From: Punctularia strigosozonata HHB-11173 SS5
Taxonomy: Eukaryota; Basidiomycota; Agaricomycetes; Corticiales; Punctulariaceae
Length of the DNA stretch: 64,000 nucleotides
NCBI RefSeq assembly: GCF_000264995.1
Contig: NW_006767440.1
Coordinates: 1,159,863-1,223,862 of the forward strand
Reading direction: 5' to 3'
Positions 11,601-24,052 of the stretch are shown here, in pieces. The translations under genes were made by a program, and so were the position numbers. The stretch's first letter is position 1, and each line of letters begins with the position of its first letter. Below the pieces are notes generated by a model, which saw only the letters and a program-made list of their open reading frames with translations, ran no database searches and was not told the DNA's origin.

Positions 11601-11678
11601 GCGCAGAAGCACCTCGTTTCCGCGAACACTGGCGGTTCGTCATCGTCACTAGGGTCGCGCAACCCGTTCCGACGATGA
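8652..11678 (+). CDS. Type I membrane protein with furin/EGF-like cysteine-rich repeats
   Basis: Six exons (8652-8703, 8757-8834, 8887-9684, 9738-10079, 10127-10300, 10351-11678) give 923 residues; all junctions keep frame. Order: signal peptide (MPNFLALLAPIIFGAAV), a Ser/Thr-rich N-terminal domain to ~residue 185, an EGF-like module (CSGNGVCSASGTCTC), then a long array of furin/TNFR-like repeats with spaced CxxC pairs to ~residue 630. A single membrane helix follows at ~669-690 (WEILLMALGCAFIFVVIL) with a basic stop-transfer RRRARQKR. A ~230-residue cytoplasmic tail, rich in Ser, Arg and His, ends the protein. The topology is that of a receptor or surface sensor, but there is no kinase or other catalytic domain. 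I know similar 'TNFR/furin repeat' proteins as conserved orphans in basidiomycetes. Ligand and function are unknown. Confidence 0.88.
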
Positions 11679-12404
11679 ATGGGGGAAGGCTTGGTTGAAG
11701 ACCCGGACTCATTCTCTCCGTTTCACTGCACGACTCCGCGTACGGACCACGACACCAACATCTGTATTAGACCCGTTTCGCACTCACTTTACCAGATGCA
11801 TACATAGTTTAGACTCTTCGTATTCATCACAATGTATCTACCCCAATATATAATCGCTACTGTAGCATAACCTCCGCGATTCGCGCGGCTCGCGTCCTGT
11901 ATACCCTCGACGGCGCGTCACTTGATCATGAAGTCGCACCCTCTCCCGACGGCTTCCCGCGGGAATGCCCGTACATCAGAGAAAACGTTGAGTCGGATTT
12001 GGCTGAAGCTGCCCGTTTCAACTCAAATATTTCATCAGGGCATCAAGGCTCTGAAAACCTGGCAACACCACCGGCCTCGAGGCGGACCGGAGGCCACGTG
12101 CCCCAGAGCTCGCGACCAAACGAGAGGGATCCGTAAACGTCCCGCCACGAATGGAAGGAGGAACTTGCCTGCAGGCGTCTCGAGGGGGGCTTATTACCAT
12201 CAATATCGCGTTGCCATTGGCTTATGTGGCACCCCCGCGCCCAAGTCAAGCCTTATCGCCATGACCCGGCGACCCGGTGCACGCGCCAGTTTCGGGACGG
12301 ATCCGGGCGTCGCGGACAGGGTGTGTATCTAGCGCGATACTATATAAAGTGCGACGGGCAGGCCCGAGGAGACGACACATGGACGCCGCCGCCCTTTCAC
12401 TGTA
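11679..12404. other. 3' region and promoter, no gene recognised
   Basis: The first ~200 bases look like the 3' untranslated region of the cysteine-rich membrane protein. The last part is the promoter of the phosphatase gene with a TATA box at 12341-12349. Nothing coding recognised between. Confidence 0.4.
12341..12349 (+). promoter_or_regulatory. TATA box of the PP2C gene
   Basis: TATATAAAG lies 56-64 bp upstream of the ATG at 12405. Confidence 0.6.
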
Positions 12405-13935
12405 ATGCTCGTTGATTCACAACGGACGCGATCGGTCCGCGACGGTTTGCTCTCCGTGACATCGCTGGAGAGCGCCGTTCCCTCCGCACGTGCTTATGCG
12501 CGTGCAGAAGAGATGCCGGGGACGAGGTGTGACCCCGAAGACGACATCTGGCCATGTCCGTTCGAGCTCTTGACGGAGAGGGGCATTCAGGAGAGGATAG
12601 AGGAGTTGGCGAATCCCCAGAGTCAAGTTCTAGACGCGAAGAGAGGATGGAAAGCCGATTTCTTGAGCTTCCAGCCGTGTTTTGGTTCCGCGAATCAGGA
12701 TCGGCTCGTGGTGAAGCAATTGAATGTTGGGGGAAAGCAATGGACTCTTACCGGCGTCTTCGACGGTAAGCGGTCCACATGGGCGCGAGTCGGACATCTG
12801 TATATTTCCTTGGAATAATACAACCTTTGCCGACAGGTCACCTTGGGGACGCGACAGTTAAGCATAGCGCGTATCACATACCGATCATGGTCGAAGAGCA
12901 TTTGAACAAGGCGCTGAAGTCCACTCCATTGTCGAAGGAGGTGCTCGGACCCAGGACAGTAGCCGATATATTGTGTCGATGCTTCGCATCTTTCGATGAA
13001 GCCATTGCAGCTGACGTCCTGAGCCTCTTTCCGGGCGGAGTGAAAACCTTGCCATATCTGTCCGACCGCGTCATAAGAGACGTGATGAACGACCCGAAAG
13101 GCGACGTTCTGCAGAAGGCGAGACTTTGCATGCATGGGACGACAGCGCTGGTAGCTCTTGTGGACCCTGATCACGAACACCTCTGGGTGGCGAATTTAGG
13201 AGACAGTCAAGCATGTAAGTCGTTTGCTCGTGTTAGGCAAAGAAGCAGCTAAATCTTATCATTGCTTCGCAAGTCCTGATGTCGCCTACGCATACGAATT
13301 CGTCCATCACGCGACGGAGGACCAGCCTCCTCACCTCGAAGCACAACGGGGCCAACGACGCGGAGGTCGAGAGAGTATTAAATGAACACCCGGAAGAACC
13401 GGCAGCTGTAGCAGATGGCCGGGTACTGGGGGTGATTGCACCATTTCGCAGTGAGTGCAGGAGATCTGTATATCCCATTTCAGCTAACAATGACGAAAAC
13501 GCAGGTATTGGAGACGTACCATTCAAGTTGCCTCCGGAGTTCACGCGCAGGATCCTCTACAACCTTGGTCCCGGAATCCCCGAAGACGCGACGCATCCTT
13601 GGGAAGAGTTCCTGCAGCACAATCAGACGCCGCCGTACATATCAACCGAGGCCGAAGTCACGTACCGAAAACTGGATAGAAGCAGGACTGAGAGCTACTT
13701 TCTGGTACTCTGTTCGGACGGCCTAACGGATCTCCATTTTCCGAAAACCGACGGGGAGACGGTGTGTGCCATCGCGAGGTGTTTATCGTCGCCTATAGGA
13801 GACTCGAACCTAGCGACAAGACTTCTACGAGATGCGATAGGGGGCGGGGACAGGAGGAAGGTGTCCGCGGTGTTGACTCTTGATACAGATGTATCGTGGA
13901 TCGATGACACTACCATCGTCGTCCAGTCGCTTTAG
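12405..13935 (+). CDS. PP2C-type (PPM) serine/threonine phosphatase
   Basis: Four exons (12405-12765, 12837-13214, 13274-13450, 13505-13935) encode 448 residues. Metal-binding and catalytic PPM motifs are present in order: ANQDR at ~97, VFDGHLGDA across the first splice, GTTALVALV, NLGDSQA, CSDGLTDL and a final WIDDTTIVV. The lysine/histidine block LLTSKHNGANDAEVERV and VLGVIAPFR...IGDVPFKLP match the fungal mitochondrial-type PP2C-like group (relatives of Ptc-type and pyruvate dehydrogenase phosphatases). Location is therefore uncertain; no clear targeting peptide is seen. The last intron (54 nt) is a multiple of three without stops, so retention would add 18 residues. Every splice restores a conserved motif, so the gene looks intact. 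Confidence 0.88.
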
Positions 13936-16900
13936 TAGTTCAGCAAAGTATACCCAAGACCATACCTGATACTGCCCAATCCTAGCCGACTCTGTAACGC
14001 ACTGAGTTCGGCATGCGTAGGATCCAGAAGATATCGACCATCAAGCGCCTCTCTCCTTTATCAGCATGTCCCCTCGGTCACGGATCACTGGAGTCGGGAG
14101 TGGAATGAACGGCTCGTAGACTAAGCATGGTACCAATATACAATCTCTTCGCGGGTCATTGAATACCGATTCGGATCATTCCTGCAGGCAGCCTGCAGTG
14201 CACATTGAGCTCGTCAAAGTCACGACCGATCGCGAGTGACGGACCATCCAGGGACGCGTCAGGTGAACGGATGCGACAGCGATTCCGCATGGGAAGTATG
14301 AAATTCTGAGAGCCCGGCATCCGTGATGAACTGGTGCGTTGATTCAACCGTAGCAGCAGTGGTCGATGTATAGCGCAAAGGCCAGCAAGAGTGAGGCTAA
14401 AAATAGGACGACTAAGTTCCATCCACAAGTCCCGACCGCGAGTAGCGTCTATCGTCTGTGAATATTTGAATAAGAACGAACGCCCAAATCCCCATTAATC
14501 AAGGATTAGATTGGCGCAAACGAAAACCCAGTGGCTGTCTGGACGCCGTAATACCGTAGAATATATGTTACGCGCCGGGTACCAGCATTTGTGCCGCGGT
14601 GCGCGCCAGTCAAGGGCTAGACAGTGTATCGATAAATCATAGGGTTCGCTCTTTTCAACGTCGTGTAGCCTCCCCAGAGTGGTCGCCAACAGGTAGTAGT
14701 CGCGTGTCCCCATGTGATCCATCGCATCATGGCACAGCAGCTGTATCGCAACGTAACCCCGAAGCCACAGGCTGAGTTGTCGTCTCCTCTCGTCTCCTTC
14801 GTCGTCGTCACAAAGGAGTGTAAGGAGGCACGTTCGCTTTGGGGCTGGAGACATCGCTTGCGGCCCCCGATATCCAACTTCATCCACTCTGACAGACTTC
14901 GTTAAGGATGATACTCGCAAGAAGCTCCAAAATCACAGACGAACGAGCATCATCATTATTATCGACTGCATCCGAGGTGAGATCTCAATCGACCGTGGAG
15001 CGTTCAAAGCTCTTTTCGAGTACGTATCACCTCATTGCAGAACGCGATGACATCACGATGCAGCCCCAGCTCCTCGACGATAACGCTGGTATGTCTCAGG
15101 CGTGCACGGTGCAGGGATAGGGAAACATACACACGAGAATTTGACAAATACCCGGGAGGAATACTCTGAGAAAGAGCGAATATTGATACTATGTAGCTGT
15201 ATGGCAGTATGTCCGCGCGACTCCTAGTTCAACCCTCCATTTGCACGCGAATCCGAATCAGTACCAGTATCAGGAGGTCATGAATTCAAGTCGTCGGATG
15301 CCACCTCGAACGTCATCAAAGACTCGATTCCGCGTATCGTGGATGCACGGCCTGTCGCGGCAGGCTTCCGTCAGTCTCGGATGCGTTTCCACCACGTCAC
15401 TGAAATATCCACGGAAATGGGAAATGCTGAGTCTCGGTTTGAAAGAGCGCTTTGTCGCTGGATCTGACTGGAACCTCCGGCGAGCACAGTCCAAGATGCC
15501 GACCACGAGGCGGAAACGAACGCCTACTTCGTGACTGCGCGCCTAATTATACGTTCTGCGAGGTTGAATGTATTGATGAAAAGGCGCGGCGCGCCTGACC
15601 CACCGAGCTAAATGAAGCGTGAACGAAGCCGGAACTTCCGGGGCTAAAACCAGCTGAAAGCAAAGAATAAGACTGCATGATTATTGGCACGCGACTCCAG
15701 CCCGAGATGCCTCCGGAGTTCGCTCGCCGCCGGGGTTTTCTGGATCACCAAAAAAGCGAGCGAGGTGCGCCTATCTCTGTCCCGCGTTCTATACGTAGCT
15801 CATTCGTCTCTGCAAGTCGCAGTGCGCGACGGAGCTCGAGCGCCCTGAGGATGACGAGCCGAAGGTTGTACCGTGACGGCATCCCAGAATGACACATGCG
15901 GTGTATGCGCAGGATAGCACGTGAAACTGGTCGTCCACCACGAAGCGGGCAAGAGCTCTGAACGTTCGGTTGCTATCATAGTCTTGACCAGTAGTGCCAG
16001 AACATGACCGATAACGACGACAGATAACGGTTCTGTAAGTTGCCCACTACTTATGGCCGCGGGATCCACCCAAGAGGCAAGGCATTCTCACTGTATGACG
16101 TCCCCGCAGCAGCGTTAGCGACTTGATGATGTCTTTACGCGCTATTTTTTGAGCGTCCGTGTGTCTCGTCGAGGGTTAAATGAGCCCGCATGAGAGAGCG
16201 TACGGTCCGAAAGCCAAGAGCCAACGATGTACATCGTATTTGTAGCAAGCAGAGCTTGCTAGACTGCGGAGAACGGTGAATACTGCATGTCTGGGAGGAT
16301 CGTTGCCGTAGAGGGATATCGAGAGCGGAAGAAAGGGACGTGCGTGGCAGTCACGTTATGTATCTACGTCGCAGAGCTTGGCATTGCCAGTGGTGAGGGC
16401 GACTGTGCCGCGGATAAGTCCCGGGAGGGCGCGAGTCGAGTGCTCTACGGATGCCGGGTTATGTCGATGTCAAGATATGCTAGCTGGTAAACTTGATAAA
16501 CTTTTCGAGTTCGCCGGAAACGATTCCAGGCTGTCCATGAGTTTTGTATGATAAGAAGCATCGTGCGCAAGTCGCGCAAAATTCCAGCTCCGGGCGAACT
16601 TCCAGAGAATGAACATTCAGTTCGAAGGTTCGACGTTCATGAGCGGGTCCAGCGCGCACCGGATCGTGGACGTCGGTGCATCAGGGGCATTGTACAGCTT
16701 GCGCTCGGACCTCCCGACTTCGCGAGCTTCACCGACGCTTCTCCGGGGTGTTGCGTCTCGAACACCGGATGGAGGTGAAGCCCTGCCACGCTTCTGTATT
16801 AATATTCCACAGGCGGTGCTTTCACGTCCCGAACAAGGTTATAGCCTTGAACATACCCTATGAGCAAGTTATTAAGAAGTGGTTCGGAAGACGGAGAGCG

Positions 16901-19356
16901 CCGTGGCGGGAAGACACGGTGCAATTCATGGAACGTGCTATGCAGTAGCTACGGGGACTCGAGATGCTCGATGGAGGATGATCTACCTCTGTTCAATATA
17001 CACGGAATGTTGGCAGAGCGATGAGAATGAGATCATCAGATTGCGAGAAGACGATGCATGGGAGGGCTTGCGCCATGCATAGTGCCATTGCTAGCGTTTG
17101 AGAGATCCTGCCGCTATACACTGACGCTGTCTCCGTTTGTGCGAATGAGCACAAGCATTGCACCCGGTCTTGAGCCTTCTGAAGGCCGCGAACAATGAAT
17201 CCCGAATTCTGACATAGGCGCGAAGATAGGGCATGTACCAAGCGAGCCCCGACACTGCATAGTGCTAGCTAGCTCGGGCGTATGCAGCCGTATCAATACC
17301 GAAGAGCTCAGGCCCTATGCAGCCGTACCAGGCCGACACCATGGAGATTCGGTCAAGAGGAAGAAGCCGGCGAACTATATCAGACACCGCAACCCGCGAG
17401 CGATGGCGTCAAGTTGGTGTCGATACGCGAACCTGAAGATATCCAAAAACGGGTATCCCCGTCCTGCAACGATATCAACTGAGCCAGAAGCCAAGGGTTT
17501 CTCCCGCACAATTAGATGGGACGATCCGACCAGTGACGGGGGTGTTGGGTGCTGTGATGCGAATCAGATTAGCGCTCGGCACGCGACATCAAAGAGTAAT
17601 AGTAGCGAAGAATGTGTTAATAACGGTATGTACTCACTCTAGCGAGGGCGCGGGATCTTGGATCAGATTCTGGTGCGGAAACGAGTCCTTACACCGCTCT
17701 ACGACCCCTCCCTTCTGGGGAAAACGAGAAAGCCTCGAAACCCGGTCCACGAAAGGCTATAACGCCACGCTGCGGAGGGTCGATCAGGGCGTAGTTTCGT
17801 CGTCCCGCAGCTTTTGCTTCCGCTCAGCCGCGCTTCGGCGCCTTCTGCGGTACATCGCATCTGATGGAGATGTGCAGGAGAGAAGAGAGAGAACAGAACA
17901 GAGACATCTTGTTCGTTCGAATCAAGAAGAGAGAGACCCTGGCGTCCCTGACGATAAAGCATGATGGAGAGACAGAGAACCCGCGTTGACATTGCCAGCG
18001 ACGCGCCGGTGGAGTTGCCCAAATAGGCGATCACCGGCCTGGACCGGCCGGCCGGGAGGGCTCCCCCGTCCGTGTGATTTCCCGGCGTCCCAATGTTCCG
18101 GCTGCACCAAAGAGCCAAGGTGAACAAAACGCCCGTTCAGATGGCGCATCAAATGGAATCGACAAGTAGTGTGAGTGATGCCAGATGATGGCGTGTGCGT
18201 TCTGGAGAGCCCATATGGAGGTCCACATGGCCGATAGAGGAGTGATGGGTTGATGGTACCTCCCAAGCCCTGTCGAGTCTGGGAGCGGCGGGCGGCGAGG
18301 CGAGGAGGAGAAGGAGGTGGAAGGGGGAGGTAAGTTCAACAGGCGCGTTCGATAGATGGGCCAGAACGTCAGATAGAGTATGACAGGCTGCAGAAAGGCG
18401 TGTTATCGGCGACTCTGTCGAACCGGTGACTCGAGGTCCTGCGATGGCTCGTCGGGCTAATGGGACGAGCTTCGACGAGATTCTGCCTGCAAGTCTCGAC
18501 TGACTCGAGGTGTAGGAGGGTATCGTCGGGATACTGCTCTTTTTCCGGATCGGACGGACTCGCTCGCGGACTCGGGATCGGCGATCATTCGCATCTCATT
18601 TAGGGGATTCAGCAGATTGAGTTCACCGTTTTTTTTTCATCGTTTCGCCATCTCCCGGAACACCCATGTGGACGCAGCTCACTCCGTCGCCGTAACGCGT
18701 GACAGTGCGACAAGGTTCAGACGGCGGGGCGACGACGACGGAGGTTCGACGAGCGCTGTGTCATGGGCGGGGTTCTTTCACCTTTGAGGGCTATTTTTCT
18801 TGGTAAATGGAAAGAAACGGTACGCGGTGTACACTGTACTGCATGGTCCCTCCGTCGCTTTGTGGATGGAGGCGGAGGCCGGAACCCTGAGCACACGATC
18901 GAAAACTCGTCCGGGGGTCCGAGAGGGGCCGAAGGACACCCAGGCTCTGACAATGGGCTGGACAACGAGCTCGGGCTCCACCGACAGATGGCGGTGTCGC
19001 AGCGCTGCTGATGGTGATGGAGACCCCCGTTTTCTATTCCTGGGCGCGCGGGAAAGGGGAAAAGGCTCGTAAAGTGGGAGAGGATGACGCGTAAAAACGG
19101 AACGGGGACTACGGGGAGACCGTGGGCGCGCACCGGCCGGAAAGGCGATGGCACTGTGTGCGAGAGGCTCTGCGGGATCTCGATGGGACAGGCCAAGCCA
19201 ATTCAGGAACGGCTGGAAGCGCCGCCGATTGAGAGACGGTCGCATGGAACGATGGAGCACATGCTCCAATCAACTCCCGGGTCTTATCGCCTTTCCCAAG
19301 CACTTAAAGTCGGGGACGCGCACGAATCCCGCCTTTCCTCAATTCTCCTGCCAGCC
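13936..19356. other. 5.4 kb region without a recognisable gene
   Basis: Both strands carry only short frames (none above ~165 codons) that neither resemble a known family nor chain across plausible introns. Candidates inspected include minus-strand frames at 14156-14428 and 14495-14920 and plus-strand frames at 15241-15534 and 17262-17642. No terminal repeats, reverse transcriptase or transposase motif was found. The stretch before 19357 should contain the OPT transporter promoter and leader. The region may hold decayed genes, a long non-coding RNA or nothing. Confidence 0.4.
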
Positions 19357-21983
19357 ATGTCGACCGCCTACCAAGAGGGCGCCGTGCATCCGAGCACTCC
19401 CTCTGTGGATGAGAAGTACGACGCAGAGAAGGCGCGTCACGGTCAGTCAATCAACGTTTAGGATGTGTGTCCTACTGCCTAAATCTCATCACCGCCCCCC
19501 GCAGTCCCCGACATTCACGAGGTGACCGGCGCCGAGTTCGACGATCCTAATGTCGATATCAACGCCATTGGCCCCGGGCTCGAGGACGACTCGCCTTACC
19601 CCGAGGTGCGGTCCGCCGTCGCGAACACGGATGACCCGGACATGCCCGTCTCCACCCTCCGGGCATGGGTAATTGGTGAGTAATGACTCGAATACATCCC
19701 CCGTACGAGTACTGAAGTCTACCCCCCTTCCCGTCCAGGTCTCATCTGGGCCATCATCATCCCCGGCCTCAACCAATTCTTCTTCTTCCGTTATCCGTCC
19801 GTCACCATCTCGGGTCTCGTCGCCCAGCTGCTCTCTTTCCCCGTCGGCCGTGCGTGGGCCAAGTTCCTTCCCAACGTCAAGATCTTTGGCGTTGCCATTA
19901 ACCCCGGTAAGCTTTTCTTCCCGTTGCGGGCGCGCGTGATGTGCATCCGTGGCTAAATTTGGAAACAAGGTCCGTTCACGGTCAAGGAGCACGTGCTTGT
20001 GACGATTATGGCGTCCGTCGGCGCCGGTTCGGCATACGCCACCGACATTGTCGCCGTGCAGCGTGTCTATTACGGCCAAATTTACAACTTCGGCTACCAA
20101 TGGATGGTCGTTATGTCCACCCAGCTCATCGGTTTCTCCATTGGTGGTATCGGGAGGCGTTTCCTCGTCTCGCCCCCGTCGATGAGTGAGTTCATCAATC
20201 ACGCTGTTCATTCCGCTGGAAATTGATCGCTTCCCTTCGTTTCCTAGTTTGGCCCGCGAACTTGGTGCTCTGCGCCTTGTTCAACACCCTCCACTCGCAG
20301 GAGTACGCCGGTATCGGTAACCGCGGAGGTATCAGCCGTGAACGCTTCTTCCTGTACGCGTTCCTCGGCTCCTTCTGCTGGTACTTCTTCCCCGGCTACA
20401 TCTTCACCGCCCTCTCCTACTTCTCCTGGGTCTGCTGGATTGCCCCGAACAACGTCAAGGTCAACCAGCTATTCGGCTACATCAGCGGGCTTGGCATGGG
20501 CCTCATCACCTTCGACTGGTCCCAAATTGCTTACATTGGCTCCCCGCTCGCCACTCCCTGGTGGGCTGAGGCCAACGTCGCTGGTGGTTTCCTTTTCTTC
20601 TTCTGGTTCATCACCCCCATCCTATACTACACCAACACTTGGTACTCCGAGTACATGCCAATGTCTTCCCGTGGCTCGTTCGACAACACTGGTGGATCGT
20701 ACAACGTCTCCCGCATCCTCAACCCGGATTCGACCATCAACCTCGAGGCGTACCACAACTACTCCCCGCTCTTCCTCTCCACCACCTTTGCGCTGTCCTA
20801 CGGTCTCTCGTTCGCTTCCATCACCGCGACGATCATGCACGCCATCCTTTACTTCCGCAAGCAGATTTGGGTCCAGTCCCGTCGCTCGCTCTCCGAGCAG
20901 CCCGACATCCACGCCCGTCTCATGTCCCGCTACCCTCAGGTGCCGGAGTGGTGGTACGCGTGCATCTTCCTGACCATGTTCGTCTTCGGTATCGTCTCGA
21001 TCGAGGTTTGGCCGACGCAGTTCCCCGTCTGGGGCTTCGTGCTCGCGCTCATCATCGCCTTCGTCTACATCATCCCCATCGGCATGATCCAGGCTATCAC
21101 CAACCAGCAGGTCGGCCTGAACGTCATCACCGAGCTCATCATCGGTTACGCCCTCCCGGGCCGCCCCGTCGCGATGATGATGTTCAAGACCTGGGGCTAC
21201 ATCACCATGGCGCAGGCGCTCACCTTCGCATCCGACTTCAAGCTCGGCCACTACATGAAGATCCCCCCGCGCCCCATGTTCTGGGCTCAGACCTGGGCGA
21301 CCGTCGTCGCCGGCACCGTCCAGCTTGGCGTACAGGCGTGGATGTTCACCAACATCAACGGCATGTGCGACTCTGACCAGCCTGACGGTTTCATCTGCCC
21401 CTCGACCGAGGTGTTCGGCACCGCGTCCATCATCTGGGGCGTCATTGGCCCGGCCCTGCAGTTCTCCAAGGGCCAGCTCTACTACGGCCTCACGTTCTTC
21501 TTCCTCATCGGTGCCATCGCCCCTTGCATCCCGTGGTTGATCACCCGCAAGTACCCGAACTCGTTCTTCAAATACGTGAACATGCCCGGTACGTCCCGTC
21601 TTCTAACCCCCGATTTCAAATCGTCTTACTGACCGCGTCCGACAGTCATCTTCACCGGCACTGGTCTCATCCCGCCCGCCACCGCTATCAACTACGTGCC
21701 CTGGACGATCGTCGGCTTCATCTTCCAGTACGTCATCCGCCGGCGTCACTTCGCCTGGTGGACCAAGTACAACTACGTCCTGTCCGCCGCGCTCGACTCG
21801 GGTGTCGCCGTCTCGATCATCATCATCTTCTTCTGCCTCCAGTTCCCGAAGAACGGCACGATCGGCGAGAACTCGATCCTCACCTGGTGGGGCAACACCG
21901 TCTACCTCAACAACGGCGACGCGAACGGCGTCACCATGAAGACTCTCGCGCCCGGCGAGACCTTCGGCCCCTCGCACTGGTAA
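19357..21983 (+). CDS. OPT-family small oligopeptide transporter
   Basis: Six exons (19357-19441, 19505-19675, 19739-19906, 19970-20185, 20248-21588, 21646-21983) give 772 residues with perfect phase continuity. After a ~90-residue hydrophilic N-terminus (with DDPDMPVSTLRAW, typical for the family) there are about 14-16 hydrophobic segments. Family signatures are visible: IIPGLNQFFFFRYP, the NPG motif in INPGPFTVKEH, TLHSQEYAGIGNRGGISRERFF and the KIPPR motif in HYMKIPPRPMFWAQ. Known members are proton-coupled importers of tetra- and pentapeptides or glutathione-like peptides at the plasma membrane. Codon use is strongly biased to C-ending codons, unlike most neighbours, suggesting high expression. 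It would complement the secreted aspartic protease at 43651-45131. Substrate cannot be told from sequence. Confidence 0.95.
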
Positions 21984-22948
21984 ATGTGTTGTCTGGGGTG
22001 TTGTAAAAGCAGTCGGTCGCGTCGCGCCTGTATCTATCGCGTTACCTCCTCCCCCTCTCCTCCCCCTCCTACATTGTTGGATATTTGTGTGGATGCTGGT
22101 CGGGTCATATTTTGGATGAAGGTGGTCATTATATCCCCCCCTGCTGTCTGTGCTGTAGCTCTGCGCCCTGAGGCGGCGGAGTATTTGCTTTAGATATGAC
22201 CTTGTACGATAATACGACAGCTTTAACGCTAGATATGATGTCTGTAATTATTAATCGAGTTCCTTCAATCTTGTCATTAGAGCAACCTGAATTACGCGCG
22301 AGCTTCGGGCGCTTAACTGAAGTGCCACGCTTTTTGCGGTGGACTCGGCACGGGCCTTTTGACTTTTGCGACTTCATCGGCTGTATGCGTTCCCGCACTG
22401 GATTCGACATCATGGCGTACGAACTGGAGGATCGATCGCTCCATTCAACGAGAAATGCAGTCGTAAACAGAAGATGGTTCAATCCTGTCCCACTGGGCTT
22501 TACTATGCTTGCTTGCGGAAGAGAAACGGCTGTCGGCCGCTTATTGGTGCTCCTCGCGGGTCGACTACTACTGCGTCGTCGAAGGGGATGTATATATCGA
22601 TTCTTGATGGAAGAAACAGCCTACATTGACCTGTCTGCTACTGGCATTGGACTGGTCCACGGATTGCTCATTACAGTCTCGATCAAATGACTGGCCTCCA
22701 GCAAACAACATCATCGACGCGCCATCCAGCTTGCTCTCACTGCAACTGGCATTGCACTGCCGTGGCAACGTTGGTCGGTTCTCCAAACTTCTTTTCGACA
22801 AGCAGCTTTGCAGCGAGCACGCCGCCTTGAGCAGCATGCGGCACGTGATCAACGACCGCGATGGTCCTGATCCCTACTGCTTACGCGACGCGCGCGACGC
22901 GTTGTTCTATAAATCGCGCTCGGATAGCTGCCTATCCAGCAAGTCGCG
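21984..22948. other. Intergenic stretch, no gene recognised
   Basis: The first ~200 bases are pyrimidine-rich and likely the OPT 3' untranslated region. The rest has short frames only. A TATA box for the next gene is at 22907-22914. Confidence 0.4.
22907..22914 (+). promoter_or_regulatory. TATA box of the methyltransferase gene
   Basis: CTATAAAT lies 35-42 bp before the ATG at 22949, implying a very short leader. Confidence 0.5.
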
Positions 22949-23853
22949 ATGGATTCCACACCGCAAGTAGAAGGTGAACTTTACATTCCAACCTGGATCA
23001 TCTACGATCGTCTTACTTGGTAACTCGTTGCTCCAGGCGATCACCACCAACATCATGCTCATTCGCATGACTTTACCGAAGCCAACCGGCAACACTTCAA
23101 CACCAGTGTAGAAGCCGCACATCACGCAGATCGGCCCGACTATCTCAAGATTGCGAAGAAGGTTGGGAAATTGATCGTGGATGCCTACCCTTTCGACGAG
23201 GAAAAGACGACGCTCATGGATTTCGCTTGCGGTACAGGTTGGCGCCAGGATCGTATTGCTCCATACGTGCAAGCATAACTGACCGCTTCCCCAGGTGGTT
23301 TATCCAGGGAACTTGCTCCTCACGTGAAATCCATCGTCGGAGTTGACATCAGTCAAAGCATGGTCGATGAGTTCAACCGCCGAGTGAGTAACCAGGGAAT
23401 ACCTCCGGAGGAGATGAAAGCCGTATGCACGGATCTCCAAGCCGCAGAAGGAGCGCTCGACGGGCAAAAATTCGACGTGGTCGTGGTCTGTATCTTTTTC
23501 GGCGTACTATGGTTCGAAAGAGGTGACCGGTTTCGTGATCCTAGTGCCTTGCTGCTTATCACCATTTTGCCTCACCTTCGGAGGTGAGCCGAACGCTGGT
23601 GTACTTTCTGAAGCCAGGAGGAGCGCTCTTCGTGATGGACGTCATGAAGAATCCGTCTGGAGAAGTCGTCATTCCGGCGACCCACAACCACGTCGTCCCT
23701 CACCCCTTCGGGTTCGACGAAGCAGATATGCGAGTTATACTGGAGGGCGCCGGTCTCGAGAACTTCAATTATCAGAAGGCGCTCTCGGCTACCATGAGAG
23801 GTAACAAGGCAGACCTATTCATTGCCAATGCCTCCAAACCCGCTGTGCATTGA
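22949..23853 (+). CDS. Class I SAM-dependent methyltransferase
   Basis: Four exons (22949-22973, 23037-23237, 23295-23485, 23545-23853) encode 241 residues. The first exon is only 25 nt. A His-rich stretch follows (GDHHQHHAHSHDF), then motif I (LMDFACGTGGLSREL), motif II (VGVDISQSMVDEFN), motif IV (FDVVVCLAAYHHF, rebuilt across the third splice) and the post-motif FLKPGGALFVMD. This is the Methyltransf_25/11 (UbiE-like) fold that binds S-adenosylmethionine; the acceptor substrate is unknown. Fungal relatives are small cytosolic enzymes of secondary or hexaprenyl-type metabolism, but nothing in the neighbourhood points to a pathway. It converges on REV1, with 199 bp between stop codons. Confidence 0.9.
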
Positions 23854-24052
23854 TGCCTCAGGCTGCAGCATGTCTCTTTTGGTGGGGTACTGGATTGATT
23901 GATTGTTATCTCGATGCATTCATTCTGAATTGGTGTTTTGATATAATAATCACGTACATCGGAATGCTATGGATACAATGCGTGGTATACATGAATTTCC
24001 GTTAGCGATACAAGACAAAGAACGATGATGACAACTACGAGAAGAAACAGAT

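Noticed and set aside
17890-17930. GTTCGAATC resembling a tRNA B box
   Set aside because: No cloverleaf can be drawn; the T-stem would pair poorly and there is no A box upstream.
20622-21251. 209-codon open frame on the minus strand inside the OPT gene
   Set aside because: It is a shadow of the strongly C-biased third codon positions of the transporter; the product is a low-complexity D/E/R/H-rich string without family features.
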